The notes under the pieces: model-generated
What the model was told of the DNA's origin: nothing
What the model saw: the letters and a program-made list of their open reading frames with translations, nothing else
Databases searched by the model: none
Assembly (NCBI GenBank): GCA_963693315.1
Contig: OY856188.1
Location: forward strand, 265,169,114-265,233,113
Length of the DNA: 64,000 bases
Source: Diogma glabrata
Taxonomy: Eukaryota > Arthropoda > Insecta > Diptera > Cylindrotomidae
Direction of reading: 5' to 3'
Shown here: positions 45,607 to 57,050 of the stretch, in pieces
How positions within the stretch are numbered: the first letter of the stretch is position 1
Layout of the letters: each line of letters starts with the position of its first letter
Made by a program: the position numbers and the translations under genes

Positions 45607-45834
45607 CTTTTAGCCAGTGTGTCTGTTATTAGTTGTCATTTAAAAAAAAAAATATTAGGAAAAAAATTAATACTGCTGTGTTGAGAATATTCAAAGTGGG
45701 TCACGCGAAAAACACTTATGTAGACGTTGTACAGAGCTGGCAAGTCGTTGGTTTAGGGAAGTTGGAAGGAAGTCCCGCTTCAGCCATTCATCAGTACAGT
45801 TATTATTCAACCATTAACGACAACTAACATTGAT

Positions 45835-46345
45835 TAACATTATTACCATGGTTTCATATACTTATAACCATATTCAACAAACATTTGTTGGCTTCGCTGG
45901 AACGAAGATTATTTGTCTGTAACTGTATTACAACAAATAGCAACAATTAACTTTATTAAAACCTGTAGTTTGATTGCAACAACTAGCAACAATTAACGTG
46001 CATTACAACAATTATCAAGAATTAACATTAACACCTTAATTAACATCATTACAACGATTTTATCTACTTGTTCCCCTGCTCCACAAACATATGTTGGCTT
46101 CGCTGGAACGAAAATTATTTGTCCGTAACTGTAATACAACAATTAGCAACAGTTAACCTTATTACAACAAGCAACCCTATTAAAACAATACAACAATTAA
46201 CTTGGTTACAACCATTACCAACAATTAATGAAATGAATTAGTCCTTCAATTAACATTATTACAACGATTTCATCTACTTATAATCATATATAACAAACAT
46301 CTGTTGGCTTCGTTGGAACAAAGATTATTTGTCCGGTAATTTGAT
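45835..46345. repeat. Long-period tandem repeat of about 200-220 bp, three copies
   Basis: The block GTTGGCTTCGCTGGAACGAA followed by ATTATTTGTC.GTAA occurs near 45887, 46092 and 46301. The intervals are filled by ACAACAATTAGCAACAATTAAC-type short repeats. It looks like a locally expanded satellite unit. Confidence 0.75.
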
Positions 46346-46774
46346 GACATAAATTTAATTATGGATAGGAGATAGATTTGGCTGAAATGTGGAGTGGGAT
46401 CTGCTTCTATCATGGGGTGAGTCACTTACTATTATTATATTATTATCTATAAAGATTCAGATATTTGATTGGTCGTTAACTTAAGGCCTTACAAAAGCAT
46501 CATATAATAATGGGGTGTTCGTGACGGTCGCGGCTTCTTCGGCGATGGGTCGCCAGAGTCTCCTTTTTCCAGCTTTTAAATTTATTTTTAATCCGTTTGT
46601 CCTTCCGTACGCGCACACTGTTTAATGTGTGTGTTGGGATAGCAGGTTAATTTTCTCTGACCCACAAGCTGAAGCTAAGTACGGGTATAAAACCTCTCTA
46701 GGTGCGCGGCCTGCTAATCTTACATTGGAAATAACAATGTACCCAGTTCTCCATTACACATCACTTTGAGAAAA
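46346..46774. other. Possible 3' LTR remains of the decayed gypsy, no gene
   Basis: A GC-richer segment at about 46500-46720 lies just beyond the integrase end and may be LTR sequence of the adjacent minus-strand gypsy. No boundary or matching second LTR was found. Confidence 0.35.
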
Positions 46775-47449
46775 ATTTCGAATAAACACTGTTTGCATTG
46801 GTTCAAGTTTGCAGGCCCAGGAGCGCAGATTATAACGAGCAGCACTTTTATGATATGCGGTTCTTAGATTATTTAAAACTTTTTCCTGCAATAAAGAAGG
46901 AAGATGAAAAGTATATCGAATAAATGGATCAAATTGAAAATCAGAAACAGAACGAAGGAGTTTATATGTCGATCGGTGAGATGCAATATGTTTACCAAAA
47001 ACTAAAATATGGAGGGAAAACTTTGTAGAATCGTGTATTACACATTACACTATGAAGATCTAATTTTGGGTAGGTGAAGGTCCCGATCTTGATGCGAATC
47101 TTTTAAAAAGGAACAAATCGCTGATAGAATGGACCGATTTACTCTTTCTGATGCGTTGCATTGCGGTGAGTATATGGGAGTAAATGTATGGTGAACACCG
47201 TCTTCTGCTAAATATTTCTTAAACTTGTTCGATTTTAAAGAGGATCTGTTATCCGAAACCAGATAATCGGGTAACCCATACACATTAACAACTCGATTTT
47301 CCATGAATTTAGTTGCAAAATCAGTAGTTGAGTTACGAAGAAGTTCGTTCAACATGTATCGTGAAAAATGATCAAGAAAAAGAAATATATGCGAATGTCC
47401 CTCCTTTCACCCATAGATGTTGGTCACCCTTTCACCCATAGATGTTGGT
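46775..47449 (-). pseudogene. Decayed gypsy integrase core and C-terminus (left part)
   Basis: The minus strand reads GHSHIFLFLDHFSRYM, then a frame with VYGLPDYLVSDNRSS and SPQCNASERVNRSI. The second Asp and the Glu of the catalytic triad are present. The C-terminal segment SAARYNLRSWACKLEP lies near 46830. A tandemly duplicated CCTTTCACCCATAGATGTTG at 47404-47449 lies at the inner edge. The rest of the same element continues at 51243-52900; a LINE separates them. Confidence 0.8.
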
Positions 47450-50400
47450 TGCTCATTCATCATTCGGAGTCAGACGAGTCGACGTCTCCTAAATTTTAAA
47501 ATAAAAAGAACAAAAAACATAATAATCGAAAATAGATAAATAATAGTGTTATAAGTGTTAATAAGTGTTAGTAAGTGTAGTAGCTAATAAGTAAATAAAA
47601 GTTATAGTGTTTGTGTTAATGTTTATGAAAAATAAAAGTGTTGAAGAACGGACGCGTACAATTATATAATTGGTGAGATTGTTCTTTATTAAAAAATTAT
47701 TTGGTATTTTGTGTTCACTATTACCAAGAGGTAGGCAGGTAAAATTTTACCTTTTATTGCTTTGATTGAATTTATTTATTATTTTAAAGCATTTGTCTTG
47801 GTAATAGAAACCCAAAAATCTTGTTTTAGTTGTTATTGATTTTTTTGGATTGCCTGGGGTTTTTTTTTTATTTGAAGTTTTATGAAATGATCTAGCTCCT
47901 CCCACCTCGGACTTATTTTGGGAGTTGGAAAGTGTCAGTTGGTTGATTGTGAAATGTTTTTTTTTTTGACAAAAGTTAGGAATTTCGAATTTAACCCTTT
48001 ATTTGTGCTCGTCAATTTTGTTAGTGTATTTTGTGTCCCCATTTTTTTTTTGCTTTTCTCTTATCGTGCTACTGTTGCATGAAATCTGCTACCGTGTTTT
48101 TGTGACAGAGATACCCAGTTTCTTTTGTACTGTTTAGTGTTGAAATTTAGGCCTGGCCGAATTTCAGTAGCTATGCCTGCAATGTCAAAGGGTAAGTCTT
48201 TGTCTCAACAAAATGGCCGCAGAGTGAACCAACAGCTTAGCATTGACTTCACCAACATAAGAGGTCTCAATTCGAATCTAAACGAGGTTCATCACTACAT
48301 CGAAAAAAATAAACCTGACATATTGTTTCTTACCGAAACAATTGTTAGTGGCAAAGCATCGAAGTTGGATCCCGACAAATACCGGATACCTAGTTACGAA
48401 TTGGAACATTCATTTTATAACAAGCATGGTGTCTGTGTATTTGTTCGAGATTCACTTTCATGTGTGAGAATTAAGGCCTACGAGTTGAACTCTAAGCACC
48501 ATAATTCTATAGCACTGAAGATCTCAGGTGTTGATGAAACTATGTTTATAATAGGATTATATAGATCCCCAAATTCTCCCCCAGGATGTCCCTTTTTCGA
48601 TCAAATATCGGCTAATCTAGACAAGATTACCACGGACTACCCCAAAGCAAGACTGGCCATTCTTGGAGACTTTAATATTCATAATAAAGAATGGCTTAAG
48701 TATTCATCGCGCACTGACGACGTAGGAAGACAAGCCGAACTGATACTCGCAGATTATCACGGTTTGACGCAAATGATAGAGTGTCCCACTAGAATCGCAG
48801 ACAATTCACATCATAACAATAATTTGCTGGATCTGTTTTTGACAAACGAACCAGATACTACGAAGACAAAAGTTGAACAACCCCTCGGAACATCAGACCA
48901 TTTACTAATATCAGCAATAGTGCAATTTACATCACCGACACAAATTAAAGCAAATCCTCGCCGGGTTTGGAACTATAAACGCGCTGACTGGGAGGGACTG
49001 AGAAACTTTTATGACGAAACACCTTGGAAAACTATTTGTTGTGTTGATCAAGATCCTAGCACATCGGTAATAAGAATTTCTGAAATCATAAAAGAAGGAA
49101 TGCGGCGGTTTATTCCAAATCGATTAATCACTCCTAAAACTGAGCCTTGGTTCACACGGGATGTTGATGAGGCAGTGAGGAATAAACGCAAAGCATTCAA
49201 GACGTATAACGCTAATAAAACACCTGAAACCCATAGCGCCTATAAGAAAGCCAGAAATATTAGTAAATTCAAAATAGACTTGGACAAAGACGCGTTTATC
49301 CAGAAGAAAGCAAAGAAATTCGCCGAGCACCCATCTGGCTCACGTAGTTTCTTTCAGGCAGTTAAATCAGTCCAGAGCAATTTTACTCGATCCTCTATTC
49401 CAACCTTAGTTCTGAATGACATTCCCGTGAGCGACTCGAAAGAGAAAGCGGATCTATTGGGTCGTATTTTCGCAGAAAACTCAAACATAGTTGAACCCCC
49501 CCATTCTCCTACACTCATTCCCCCAGTTGTAACGAAAATGAAACCAATTATTTTTCGTTGCAATATTGTACGGAAAATGCTTCTTTCTATCAATATCAAC
49601 AAATCTGCTGGCCCAGACGGTATTCCACCCCTCATTCTTAAAAACTTTGCTAGGCAACTGGCTCCAATTTTAACAAAAATTTTCTATTTATCTTATAAAA
49701 CCGGAATATTTCCCGATTCTTGGAAGCTGGCCAGCGTTCAACCCATACCAAAGAAAGGCAGTAAGATAGACCCTTACAATTATAGACCAATTGCAATTCT
49801 GTCGGTTTTAGCTAAAATATTTGAAAAATATGTTAACTACAATTTGATAGATTATTTGGAAATGTCGCAAATTATTGATGATAAGCAGTATGGTTTTCGT
49901 AGAAGTCATGCAACAGGTGATCTGTTAGCCTACGTATCCCATCTCTGGAACAAATCGCTGGAAAACCACGGTGAAACATTCAGTATTTCACTTGACATTT
50001 CTAAAGCATTTGATAAAGTGTGGCATAAAAATCTTATAGCTAAATTAAAATCTTATGGCATAGACCATCTTACTGTCTCATGGATTCATAGTTTTCTTAC
50101 AGGTCGCCAATTTCATGTTAATTTAGATGGTATCACATCCAATATTTTCACAACCAATGCTGGGGTTCCCCAAGGTTCGGCACTCTCACCAACCTTGTTT
50201 CTTCTATACATTAATGACTTACTTATTTCCACAGTGCACCCAATCCATAGTTTTGCTGATGACAGCACATTACATGCATCACATGCATCTCCTAAATTTC
50301 GATCTCATACTGCAGTTACCACTGATAGAGAGTTGCTAATTGATTCCATCAACAAAGATCTGGAGCGTATAATGGAATGGGGTAATCGTAATCTCGTTTC

Positions 50401-51243
50401 ATTTAATCCAACCAAAACCAAATTATGCCGTCTTTCACGAATGGAGCGACATAAAAATTTTCCTATTAAAATAAACCAAGAGGAATTGCGTGAGGTTGAA
50501 TCAGTTAGACTTCTTGGAGTGGATATTCAAAATAACCTGAAATGGAATAAACATGTGTTCAACCTCGCTAAATCTGCAATGCAAAAATTAGGATTCTTGA
50601 GTCGATTTAAAAAGTATTTCAATCCCGAGCAAATTTTGCTAATCTTCAAGTCCTTTATTCGTCCATGTATGGAGTACTGCTGTCATGTTTGGGGAGGTGC
50701 TTGTCAGTCAACAATAAATTGTTTAGACTCTGTACAGAGAAAAGCAATACGGTTGATTGGTAATACCGAACTAACGGACCAGCTTGATTCACTCCAGCAC
50801 AGAAGAAATGTGACTGAATTGACAATATACTATAAATATAACTTTAGCGAATTCTCCTCTAAGGAAATTCAAAATATTCTTCCATCGTGTGCGCAGTATA
50901 ATCGACAAACAAGAGCTGCCGAGTTATCCCATCCATTTGTTGTACAAATACCTCGTTGTAGAACTGTGTCCTTCCAGAACGACTATTTCAATAGAGTGGC
51001 CAAATTATGGAACTCATTGCCCTCCTCTGTATTTCCCGATGAATTTTCTCCTCAGGCATTTAAAGAAAATGTCCATTATCATTTAAAAAAATTAGTATAG
51101 TTATCCCTATATCCCCATTCCTTCCATTCCTTTATAGTTGACATGGTATCTTCGGATATTCAAAGAGTCTAAATAATGAATATTTCATATTTAGTGTGCT
51201 AAACATGTCTAACTAATTAATAAAAAAAAAAAAAAAAAAAAAA
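47450..51243 (+). mobile_element. LINE of CR1/Jockey-like type, coding-intact, inserted in a gypsy element
   Basis: It has a 5' start near 47450 (shared with the decayed copy at about 57240), about 670 bp of leader, one long ORF, a 140-bp 3' UTR and a poly(A) of about 22 residues ending at 51243. The surrounding gypsy integrase is interrupted, with roughly 20 codons missing at the insertion point, and no matching target duplication is visible. Other copies lie at 26787-27334 (truncated) and 57240-62290 (decayed). Confidence 0.85.
48125..51100 (+). CDS. LINE ORF: endonuclease and reverse transcriptase, 991 residues
   Basis: The APE-type endonuclease occupies about the first 260 residues: IDFTNIRGLNSN, ILFLTETIV, FIIGLYRSPNSP, LAILGDFNIHNKEW, LLDLFLTN and GTSDHLLISA. 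The reverse transcriptase follows: KSAGPDGIPPLIL, YRPIAILSVLAKIFE, QYGFRRSHAT, SLDISKAFDKVWH, GVPQGSALSPTLF and FADD at 50252-50263. It ends with a conserved C-terminal segment (CHVWGGACQSTI, LDSVQRKAIRLIG). There is no ORF1 with zinc knuckles in the leader. The motifs resemble CR1/Daphne/Crack-type LINEs, but the clade is not settled by eye. The frame is open throughout, and the first ATG lies upstream of the endonuclease start by about 30 codons. Confidence 0.9.
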   Translation: MYCLVLKFRPGRISVAMPAMSKGKSLSQQNGRRVNQQLSIDFTNIRGLNSNLNEVHHYIEKNKPDILFLTETIVSGKASKLDPDKYRIPSYELEHSFYNKHGVCVFVRDSLSCVRIKAYELNSKHHNSIALKISGVDETMFIIGLYRSPNSPPGCPFFDQISANLDKITTDYPKARLAILGDFNIHNKEWLKYSSRTDDVGRQAELILADYHGLTQMIECPTRIADNSHHNNNLLDLFLTNEPDTTKTKVEQPLGTSDHLLISAIVQFTSPTQIKANPRRVWNYKRADWEGLRNFYDETPWKTICCVDQDPSTSVIRISEIIKEGMRRFIPNRLITPKTEPWFTRDVDEAVRNKRKAFKTYNANKTPETHSAYKKARNISKFKIDLDKDAFIQKKAKKFAEHPSGSRSFFQAVKSVQSNFTRSSIPTLVLNDIPVSDSKEKADLLGRIFAENSNIVEPPHSPTLIPPVVTKMKPIIFRCNIVRKMLLSININKSAGPDGIPPLILKNFARQLAPILTKIFYLSYKTGIFPDSWKLASVQPIPKKGSKIDPYNYRPIAILSVLAKIFEKYVNYNLIDYLEMSQIIDDKQYGFRRSHATGDLLAYVSHLWNKSLENHGETFSISLDISKAFDKVWHKNLIAKLKSYGIDHLTVSWIHSFLTGRQFHVNLDGITSNIFTTNAGVPQGSALSPTLFLLYINDLLISTVHPIHSFADDSTLHASHASPKFRSHTAVTTDRELLIDSINKDLERIMEWGNRNLVSFNPTKTKLCRLSRMERHKNFPIKINQEELREVESVRLLGVDIQNNLKWNKHVFNLAKSAMQKLGFLSRFKKYFNPEQILLIFKSFIRPCMEYCCHVWGGACQSTINCLDSVQRKAIRLIGNTELTDQLDSLQHRRNVTELTIYYKYNFSEFSSKEIQNILPSCAQYNRQTRAAELSHPFVVQIPRCRTVSFQNDYFNRVAKLWNSLPSSVFPDEFSPQAFKENVHYHLKKLV

Positions 51244-52900
51244 AGTGATAGTATTGGCCTTGCTCCTCTTGCAGTCGCAGTTGCCAACATATTTAATAAC
51301 ATCGTCTGGCATCTTAGACCAATAAAACTGCCGTCTTAGAAATTCCAAAGTTTTAGCAGCTCCTGTGATTGAGAACGGTGAGTTAGGCGCTCACTGAATG
51401 TGAATAGTTTTAAGAGCTTTTGGAAACACAATTTTCCATGGAGAGAGTCAACATGGCGTCAGTTAATGTAATGTTAGTGTAGGCTTTTCCATTAACAAGT
51501 TTCTTATTTGACACCTTGTCAGATAAGAAGGTAATTAAGTTCAAATAGTTATAGTCTTGAAAAGCCTTATAATTCAGGTTCACGTGCAATTGGGGCACAT
51601 CTGCATCATTTAGAATGTTAATTTTGGCAACAGAAAGTTTTCCATAGATACCCGAAAGTGCATCTGGAACACAATTTACAGCCCCCTACGGTATGCGATT
51701 TCAAAATTAAAGCCCTGAAGCTTTAAACTCCTGTGCGCCAATCTGCCTTCAAGATCTTTTAGGGACATTAACCATTTTAGGCTTGAGTGATTCGTGATTA
51801 TTGTAAGGGGTTGTCCCCCTCGACATACGCTCGAGATTTCTTCCCCGCAAGAACAGCCGCAAGACATTCTAATTCCGTTACGCTATCATTTTTTTGAGAC
51901 GAATTAAGCTTTTGGGACATGAATACCACTGTTCGGTTCCATCGGCTAAATTTTGGAATAAAACACTTCAAGTACCAGTGGTACTTGATTCGCACTGGAT
52001 AGACGTGTCGGGTGAAATCGGGATAGGCAAGAACAGGAGCTGACAGGCGGTTTTTAATGACTCAAAACTATTTTGTGCTGCCGAGTTCCAGATGAACTTA
52101 CTATTTTTGTTTAGTAACTCGGTCAGACTGAAAGAGATGGTAGAATAGTTGACGATGAAACGTTGATCACAACCAGTGACCCCTAAAAAGCATCGAACTT
52201 GTTTAACTGTTTTGGGGGTCTGAAGCTCTACGATTACTTTGATTTTTTTGGGTTGACCCGTTGGACCCCGTGTCCAACAACATATCCAAGGTACTCGGTT
52301 TCGTTTAGAAGGAACTTTGATTTCTCTAGGCTTATAGTGAGACCAGGTATCGATAGGCGATTTGCAACGTCAGAGAGTAAAGTCAGATGCTCCTCAAAAG
52401 AAGGAGAGTTGACCAGCAAGTAGTCTAAGAAAACGAAAACCACCGGGTTGTGAAGTTGGCGAGGAATCATTTAGTGCATGAACCGGTACAATTTTTGTGG
52501 AGCATTACATAATCCGCATTACCACAAATTGAAATAGTGGTTGACCAGGGAAGGGACCGTAAATGCCGTTTTCTCTCGGGAAGCAGGATCTAAGTGAATT
52601 TGCCAAAAAGCATCTTTCAAGTCAGTGCTCGAAATATATTGAGTCTCTCCCAAACGGATGAGCAGGCTGTCAATAATAGGAAGCGGATACGCATCGTTTC
52701 GGGTAGCCTCATTTAAATTACGTGCGCATAGACGGTCTTTACCGTTTGCCTTCCGAACCAAAGCCAGAGGAACCTGTAATAATTTTTTTTAAATGTATAG
52801 TTAAACAGTAGTGAGGTTATAGGTTTGAAGCCAGAGATATGATTCCAGCTAGTGGAATCCCCCTCGATCATGTGACGGACTCCGTTTCGAAGGTACAACC
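51244..52900 (-). pseudogene. Decayed gypsy Pol: RT, RNase H, integrase zinc finger (right part)
   Basis: On the minus strand from right to left: VRKANGKDRLCARNLNE and DLKDAFWQIHLDPASREK of RT (52519-52761). A second frame has FVFLDYLLVNSP, where the catalytic YxDD is altered to LDY (52234-52470). RNase H pieces VFMSQKLNSSQKN and LKWLMSLKDLEGRL follow (51676-51995). Then come FLRRQFYWSKMPDD and GNCDCKRSKAN of the integrase zinc finger up to 51243. There are many frameshifts and stops. It resembles the fragment at 1-918 and is related to the RING-gag element. It was split by the LINE at 47450-51243. Confidence 0.82.
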
Positions 52901-54320
52901 GATGACTGAACAGAGTTCATCCGCCATCACCACTATGATATCACCTTGGTTAGTCCTATGTTACTGATTTTGATAAATTTTAGTTTAGAAAAACAGTTTT
53001 AAACTGATATTAGTTTTAATTTTTTAAAATATTGAATAACAAAAATTTTCCAACCATACAATTTTCCAGAACTACCAAATTTTTATTTCAATGCAATAAC
53101 AATAAGAATAAAGCTTAACTTAATTAAAATACATTTGGTTTATAAAAATATCACAATGCGACACGTATATATTATAGCCAAATGGCTAAAACTATTGCAG
53201 TAAAAACAATATAATCTCGCGATTCAAAACAAGTTATATTACTGTAGTTGCTGTTTTTATTTGACTGTAGGTTAACCTTTATATTCAATTGTCCATATGT
53301 GTTCTAAATTTGTTCATATTATTTCTATTATTCAACCCTCATACACTCTTTTTAATAATGCCAGTCTTTTGGATAATAGAATAAGCAAAAAATTGTATCC
53401 AATTAAAATAATCATAAAATTTATAAGAATAACCATACAGGAGTTCTGTTTAATTATTATAAATAAAATTGAAATTTTAGATAAAAAGCAATATAAAGAT
53501 TTTTCGGATTTGTAGGTTTAATGGTTATGATTATTTTCGAAAACAGTAATAACAGGGTAGTATAAGAAATTATATTACTTAACCAACAAAAATCTTCTTA
53601 TAACCGTAGTTCATAAATTTATAATTCAGAATTCAAATCTGACACTATGGACTATGTAACTGCCATAAAATACAAGTTACATGGCAGAATTATTGAAATT
53701 CGCAATCGTAAATCCAAGAAACCATAAGAATAAATACGTTGCCATAATATAACGATATGTAGAATGGTTTCAAAAATAATTTATTGCGATTTTCTTAATA
53801 TAAATTCATTGCATATAAAAATATAGAAGTAAAACGTTTGAATGAACCGAAAAAAAAAATTGATATATAAAAAGTTTTCAATAAAATTTTTGTTCAGTTT
53901 TTATTTGATTGTACAGTTCAGAAATCATCTTCATCTTTAACCTTTTCTGAGATTTTATTACAATTTTTCTGTAACATTATTGCTCTGTTTATCTGTTACC
54001 ATTCCTTCAATAGACGAAACGGTTTGTTTTTTATTATTATTATTGTATGTTGTTTCAAGGATAGTAGTAATCAGACAATGTTTATGACCATTTAGATATT
54101 TATCATTATATTGTGTTAGGATTAATAATTGATGAGCTTTTATTACTAGAAATCACATAAAAAAGTGCTTTAAAAGTATTTTTATTTTTTATTTGATTTG
54201 ATTTAAGCTTAAACTCCTACAATCCAAAGTTCATCAGTACTATCGACTTTGTAACTGTAATAACGTTAGTTGAAGTATTTTTTTTTTAATTTTCCTTTCT
54301 ACCCAACAAAAAAAACCATG
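52901..54320. other. AT-rich region, no gene recognised
   Basis: Only short low-complexity frames (for example 53297-53515) are present. Confidence 0.55.
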
Positions 54321-54520
54321 NNNNNNNNNNNNNNNNNNNNNNNNNNNNNNNNNNNNNNNNNNNNNNNNNNNNNNNNNNNNNNNNNNNNNNNNNNNNNNNN
54401 NNNNNNNNNNNNNNNNNNNNNNNNNNNNNNNNNNNNNNNNNNNNNNNNNNNNNNNNNNNNNNNNNNNNNNNNNNNNNNNNNNNNNNNNNNNNNNNNNNNN
54501 NNNNNNNNNNNNNNNNNNNN
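54321..54520. other. Assembly gap of 200 N
   Basis: An unbroken run of N. The round length suggests a placeholder rather than a measured gap. Confidence 0.98.
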
Positions 54521-54529
54521 GCAATATGA

Positions 54530-57050
54530 TCTGTATAGCCAAGAATTTAGCTAGATTTGTTAAATATGCAGTTTTGTGTCTCAATTCGGGTTTTTCTTAT
54601 CACGTACTCAAGCGCCAAATTAAATAGTATGGGCACAAGTGCATCACCTTGTCAAACACCTGATGTTATATCAAAAGAGTCAGAAACTGACCCTTCGATT
54701 ACTATTCTACAATTTGATCCCAATGTTGTGAGTTTGTACAGAGAAACAAGGTTTGCTGGAATACGAAGGCATATGAGTGTAGACCAGAGGTTGTCGCGGA
54801 CGAAGCAATCATATGCTCGCTTGAAATCAACGTAGAGCTGGTGAATGCTGATGTTGTACTCCCAACATTTTTCCAGAATCATCCTTAAGGTAAAACATTG
54901 ATCTGTGGTTGAACGGTTGGGACGAAAACCACATTGATAGTCGCCGATGATAGATTCGGCGAATGGGATGAGCCGAGCGAGTACGACATTACTTAGTATT
55001 ATATGCAGTGTTCAACAGTGTGATTCCACGATAATTCGCGTATTTTAGGCGATACTTTATGTAGTGGAACAATGAGAGCTGTTTTCAATACAGCAGGTAG
55101 TTCTTCTTGGTCCCAGATTACAAAAATCAGATCATATATACGTGGGACCAGAGCTGTTCCTCCATTCTTAAATAGTTCTGCAGGGATTCCATCGATACCT
55201 GGTGATTTGCCATTTTTTAATTTTTTGATGCCAGCTTCCACTTCTTCTATTGTTGGGTAAGGGACAAAAATCTTCTCACTTGACGGAGCAATTACTTGAA
55301 TAAGATGAACTTCATTCGTCTATTCAGTAAGTCTTGAAAGTGGGATCGCCATACTGCCAGCACATCACGTTCACTTGTTCATTGTTTCCATTTTTGATGG
55401 CTGTAGACCTTGCGTGGAAATCTTTTGTTAGATGCCGTGCATTGGCAAAGCTCTCTTTCGAATTTCCATTAGCCGCATGTTGGTAGATGTTTTCGATACA
55501 GCTCTTCACGTGTTTGCGTTACTTTTTCCGTAGGAGTTTTGCTGAGGCTTTTCTGACGCATAGATAATCAGTTTGAGAGCTTCGGGCGTTTCCTGTCAAC
55601 CATTTTTCTCGCAGATTTTGTTTGTGCTCAATGTGCGGGGCACTCGTCATGAAACCATTCGTTACGTGATTTTTGTGGTCGTTTTCCGATTGTAGTTTGT
55701 GCTGCGGATATGATGGTTGATTGTAACGTTTGCCATTCTTCTTGTATGTTTAATGGCATCTCAGATGGGATGTCATGCTCTTCTATGCTTTGCGTTACAA
55801 TTTCCTGATATCTATTCAGCGTTTCCAGGTGTTTAAATGCTTGCTTCAATATCCCAGCGCACGCTTTTTTTTTACTTGCCTATTAAAGGTAGGTAATAAT
55901 TTGCACTTGTATTTAAAGATGACAAGCATATGATTGGTGTCCATATCAGCACCTCTGCATGATCGAACGTCAATTACACTTGTAGAGTGTCTCTTAGAAA
56001 TCATGACATGATCAATTTGATTTTCAGTTCTTCAACGTTTGATTTCCATGTTTCTTTGTGGATTCTCTTATACGGAAAGAGAGTGCTAGATATTACTAGA
56101 TCATGCATCATAGCCAGTTCAGCTGCACGAAAGCCGTTATTGTTACTAGTATAATGCAAGCTGTTAGGGCCGACATGTGTTTTAAATTCTACACTTCTAC
56201 AAATTTGCGCATTGAAGTCACCACCTATCGCGATTTTATATCAAGCCGCGGGATGTTATTGATGACTTCTTCGAGTTCTAGAAAGAACAGGCCTTTAATG
56301 TCATCTGCTTTGTCTTAGGTGGTGTAGGTGCATGAACATTGATGATCGTTACATTAAATTTTTGCGTACGAATTCTCATTGTGCATATCCGCATACTAAT
56401 TGGGTAAAAGTCGATAACATGTTGATTCACGTGACGATGTATGAGAAATCCAACTCCAAATTCTCCTCCGTTTTCATGACCGCAATAGTAGAGAGTGAAT
56501 CACTTGGCTGTTTCGTGGATTCCACTCCTTGGACATTCGCCAGTTCTTGTAACGCCACTATATCTAGTGTATGGCTATCGATTTGGTTTGTAAGTTTTAG
56601 TAGATCTCCTGGTCTTCTAAGACTTAGCACGTTTCAGGTTCCCATTTTTAAATCGTGGTCCGCGTACAGTTTCCGAGGTTGTTCCAATAATGAATCCGAG
56701 ATAATCCGAGGCCTGTGCACAGAATTCATGACAAGTAATTTTTACGGAAATGGTGTGTTAGCCCTTCGCCCAACCCAAATTGTCGTGAATGGGTTCATTT
56801 TGCATCTTAATGTCACCAGAAACAACCTTTTTACATGTTTATATAGCGAGCGCTTGATCCAAGACAGACACCCACTACAAACCGCCCCTAACATGGAGAA
56901 CAGACGCTTGTTGCACGTTTATGTAGCGAGCTGCTTTATCCAAGACAGGACGCCTGCTCCAAGCTGCCCCTGACATGGAGAACAGACGCTTGAGTTGCAT
57001 TGGTTTTGTGGCATCAATGACTTTCCATGGTGCAGAGTCATTGCGTATAA
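54530..57050 (-). pseudogene. Decayed RTE-like LINE (endonuclease and reverse transcriptase)
   Basis: From right to left on the minus strand: LSLRRPGDLLKLTNQIDS and LDIVALQE of the endonuclease (about 56550-56650, preceded by GT*N where GTWN is expected). A linker frame lies at 55628-55849. Next come KNGKSPGIDGIPAELFKNGG (55180-55240), a FRPNRST-like segment near 54920, YVDFKRAYDCFVRDNLW (about 54800), QGDALVPILFNLALEYV (54610-54660) and a GYTDHI remnant of the YADD box near 54530. Stops and shifts break it throughout and the left end runs into the N gap. The RT motifs resemble RTE-type and related endonuclease-bearing LINEs. Confidence 0.8.
56832..56995. repeat. 82-bp tandem duplication
   Basis: The unit with a TTTATxTAGCGAGC box and a CATGGAGAACAGACGCTTG end occurs at 56832-56913 and 56914-56995, with moderate divergence. 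It lies in the 5' region of the RTE-like relic. Confidence 0.8.

Noticed and set aside
54240..54584. Open frames across the N run
   Set aside because: They are artefacts of undefined bases.
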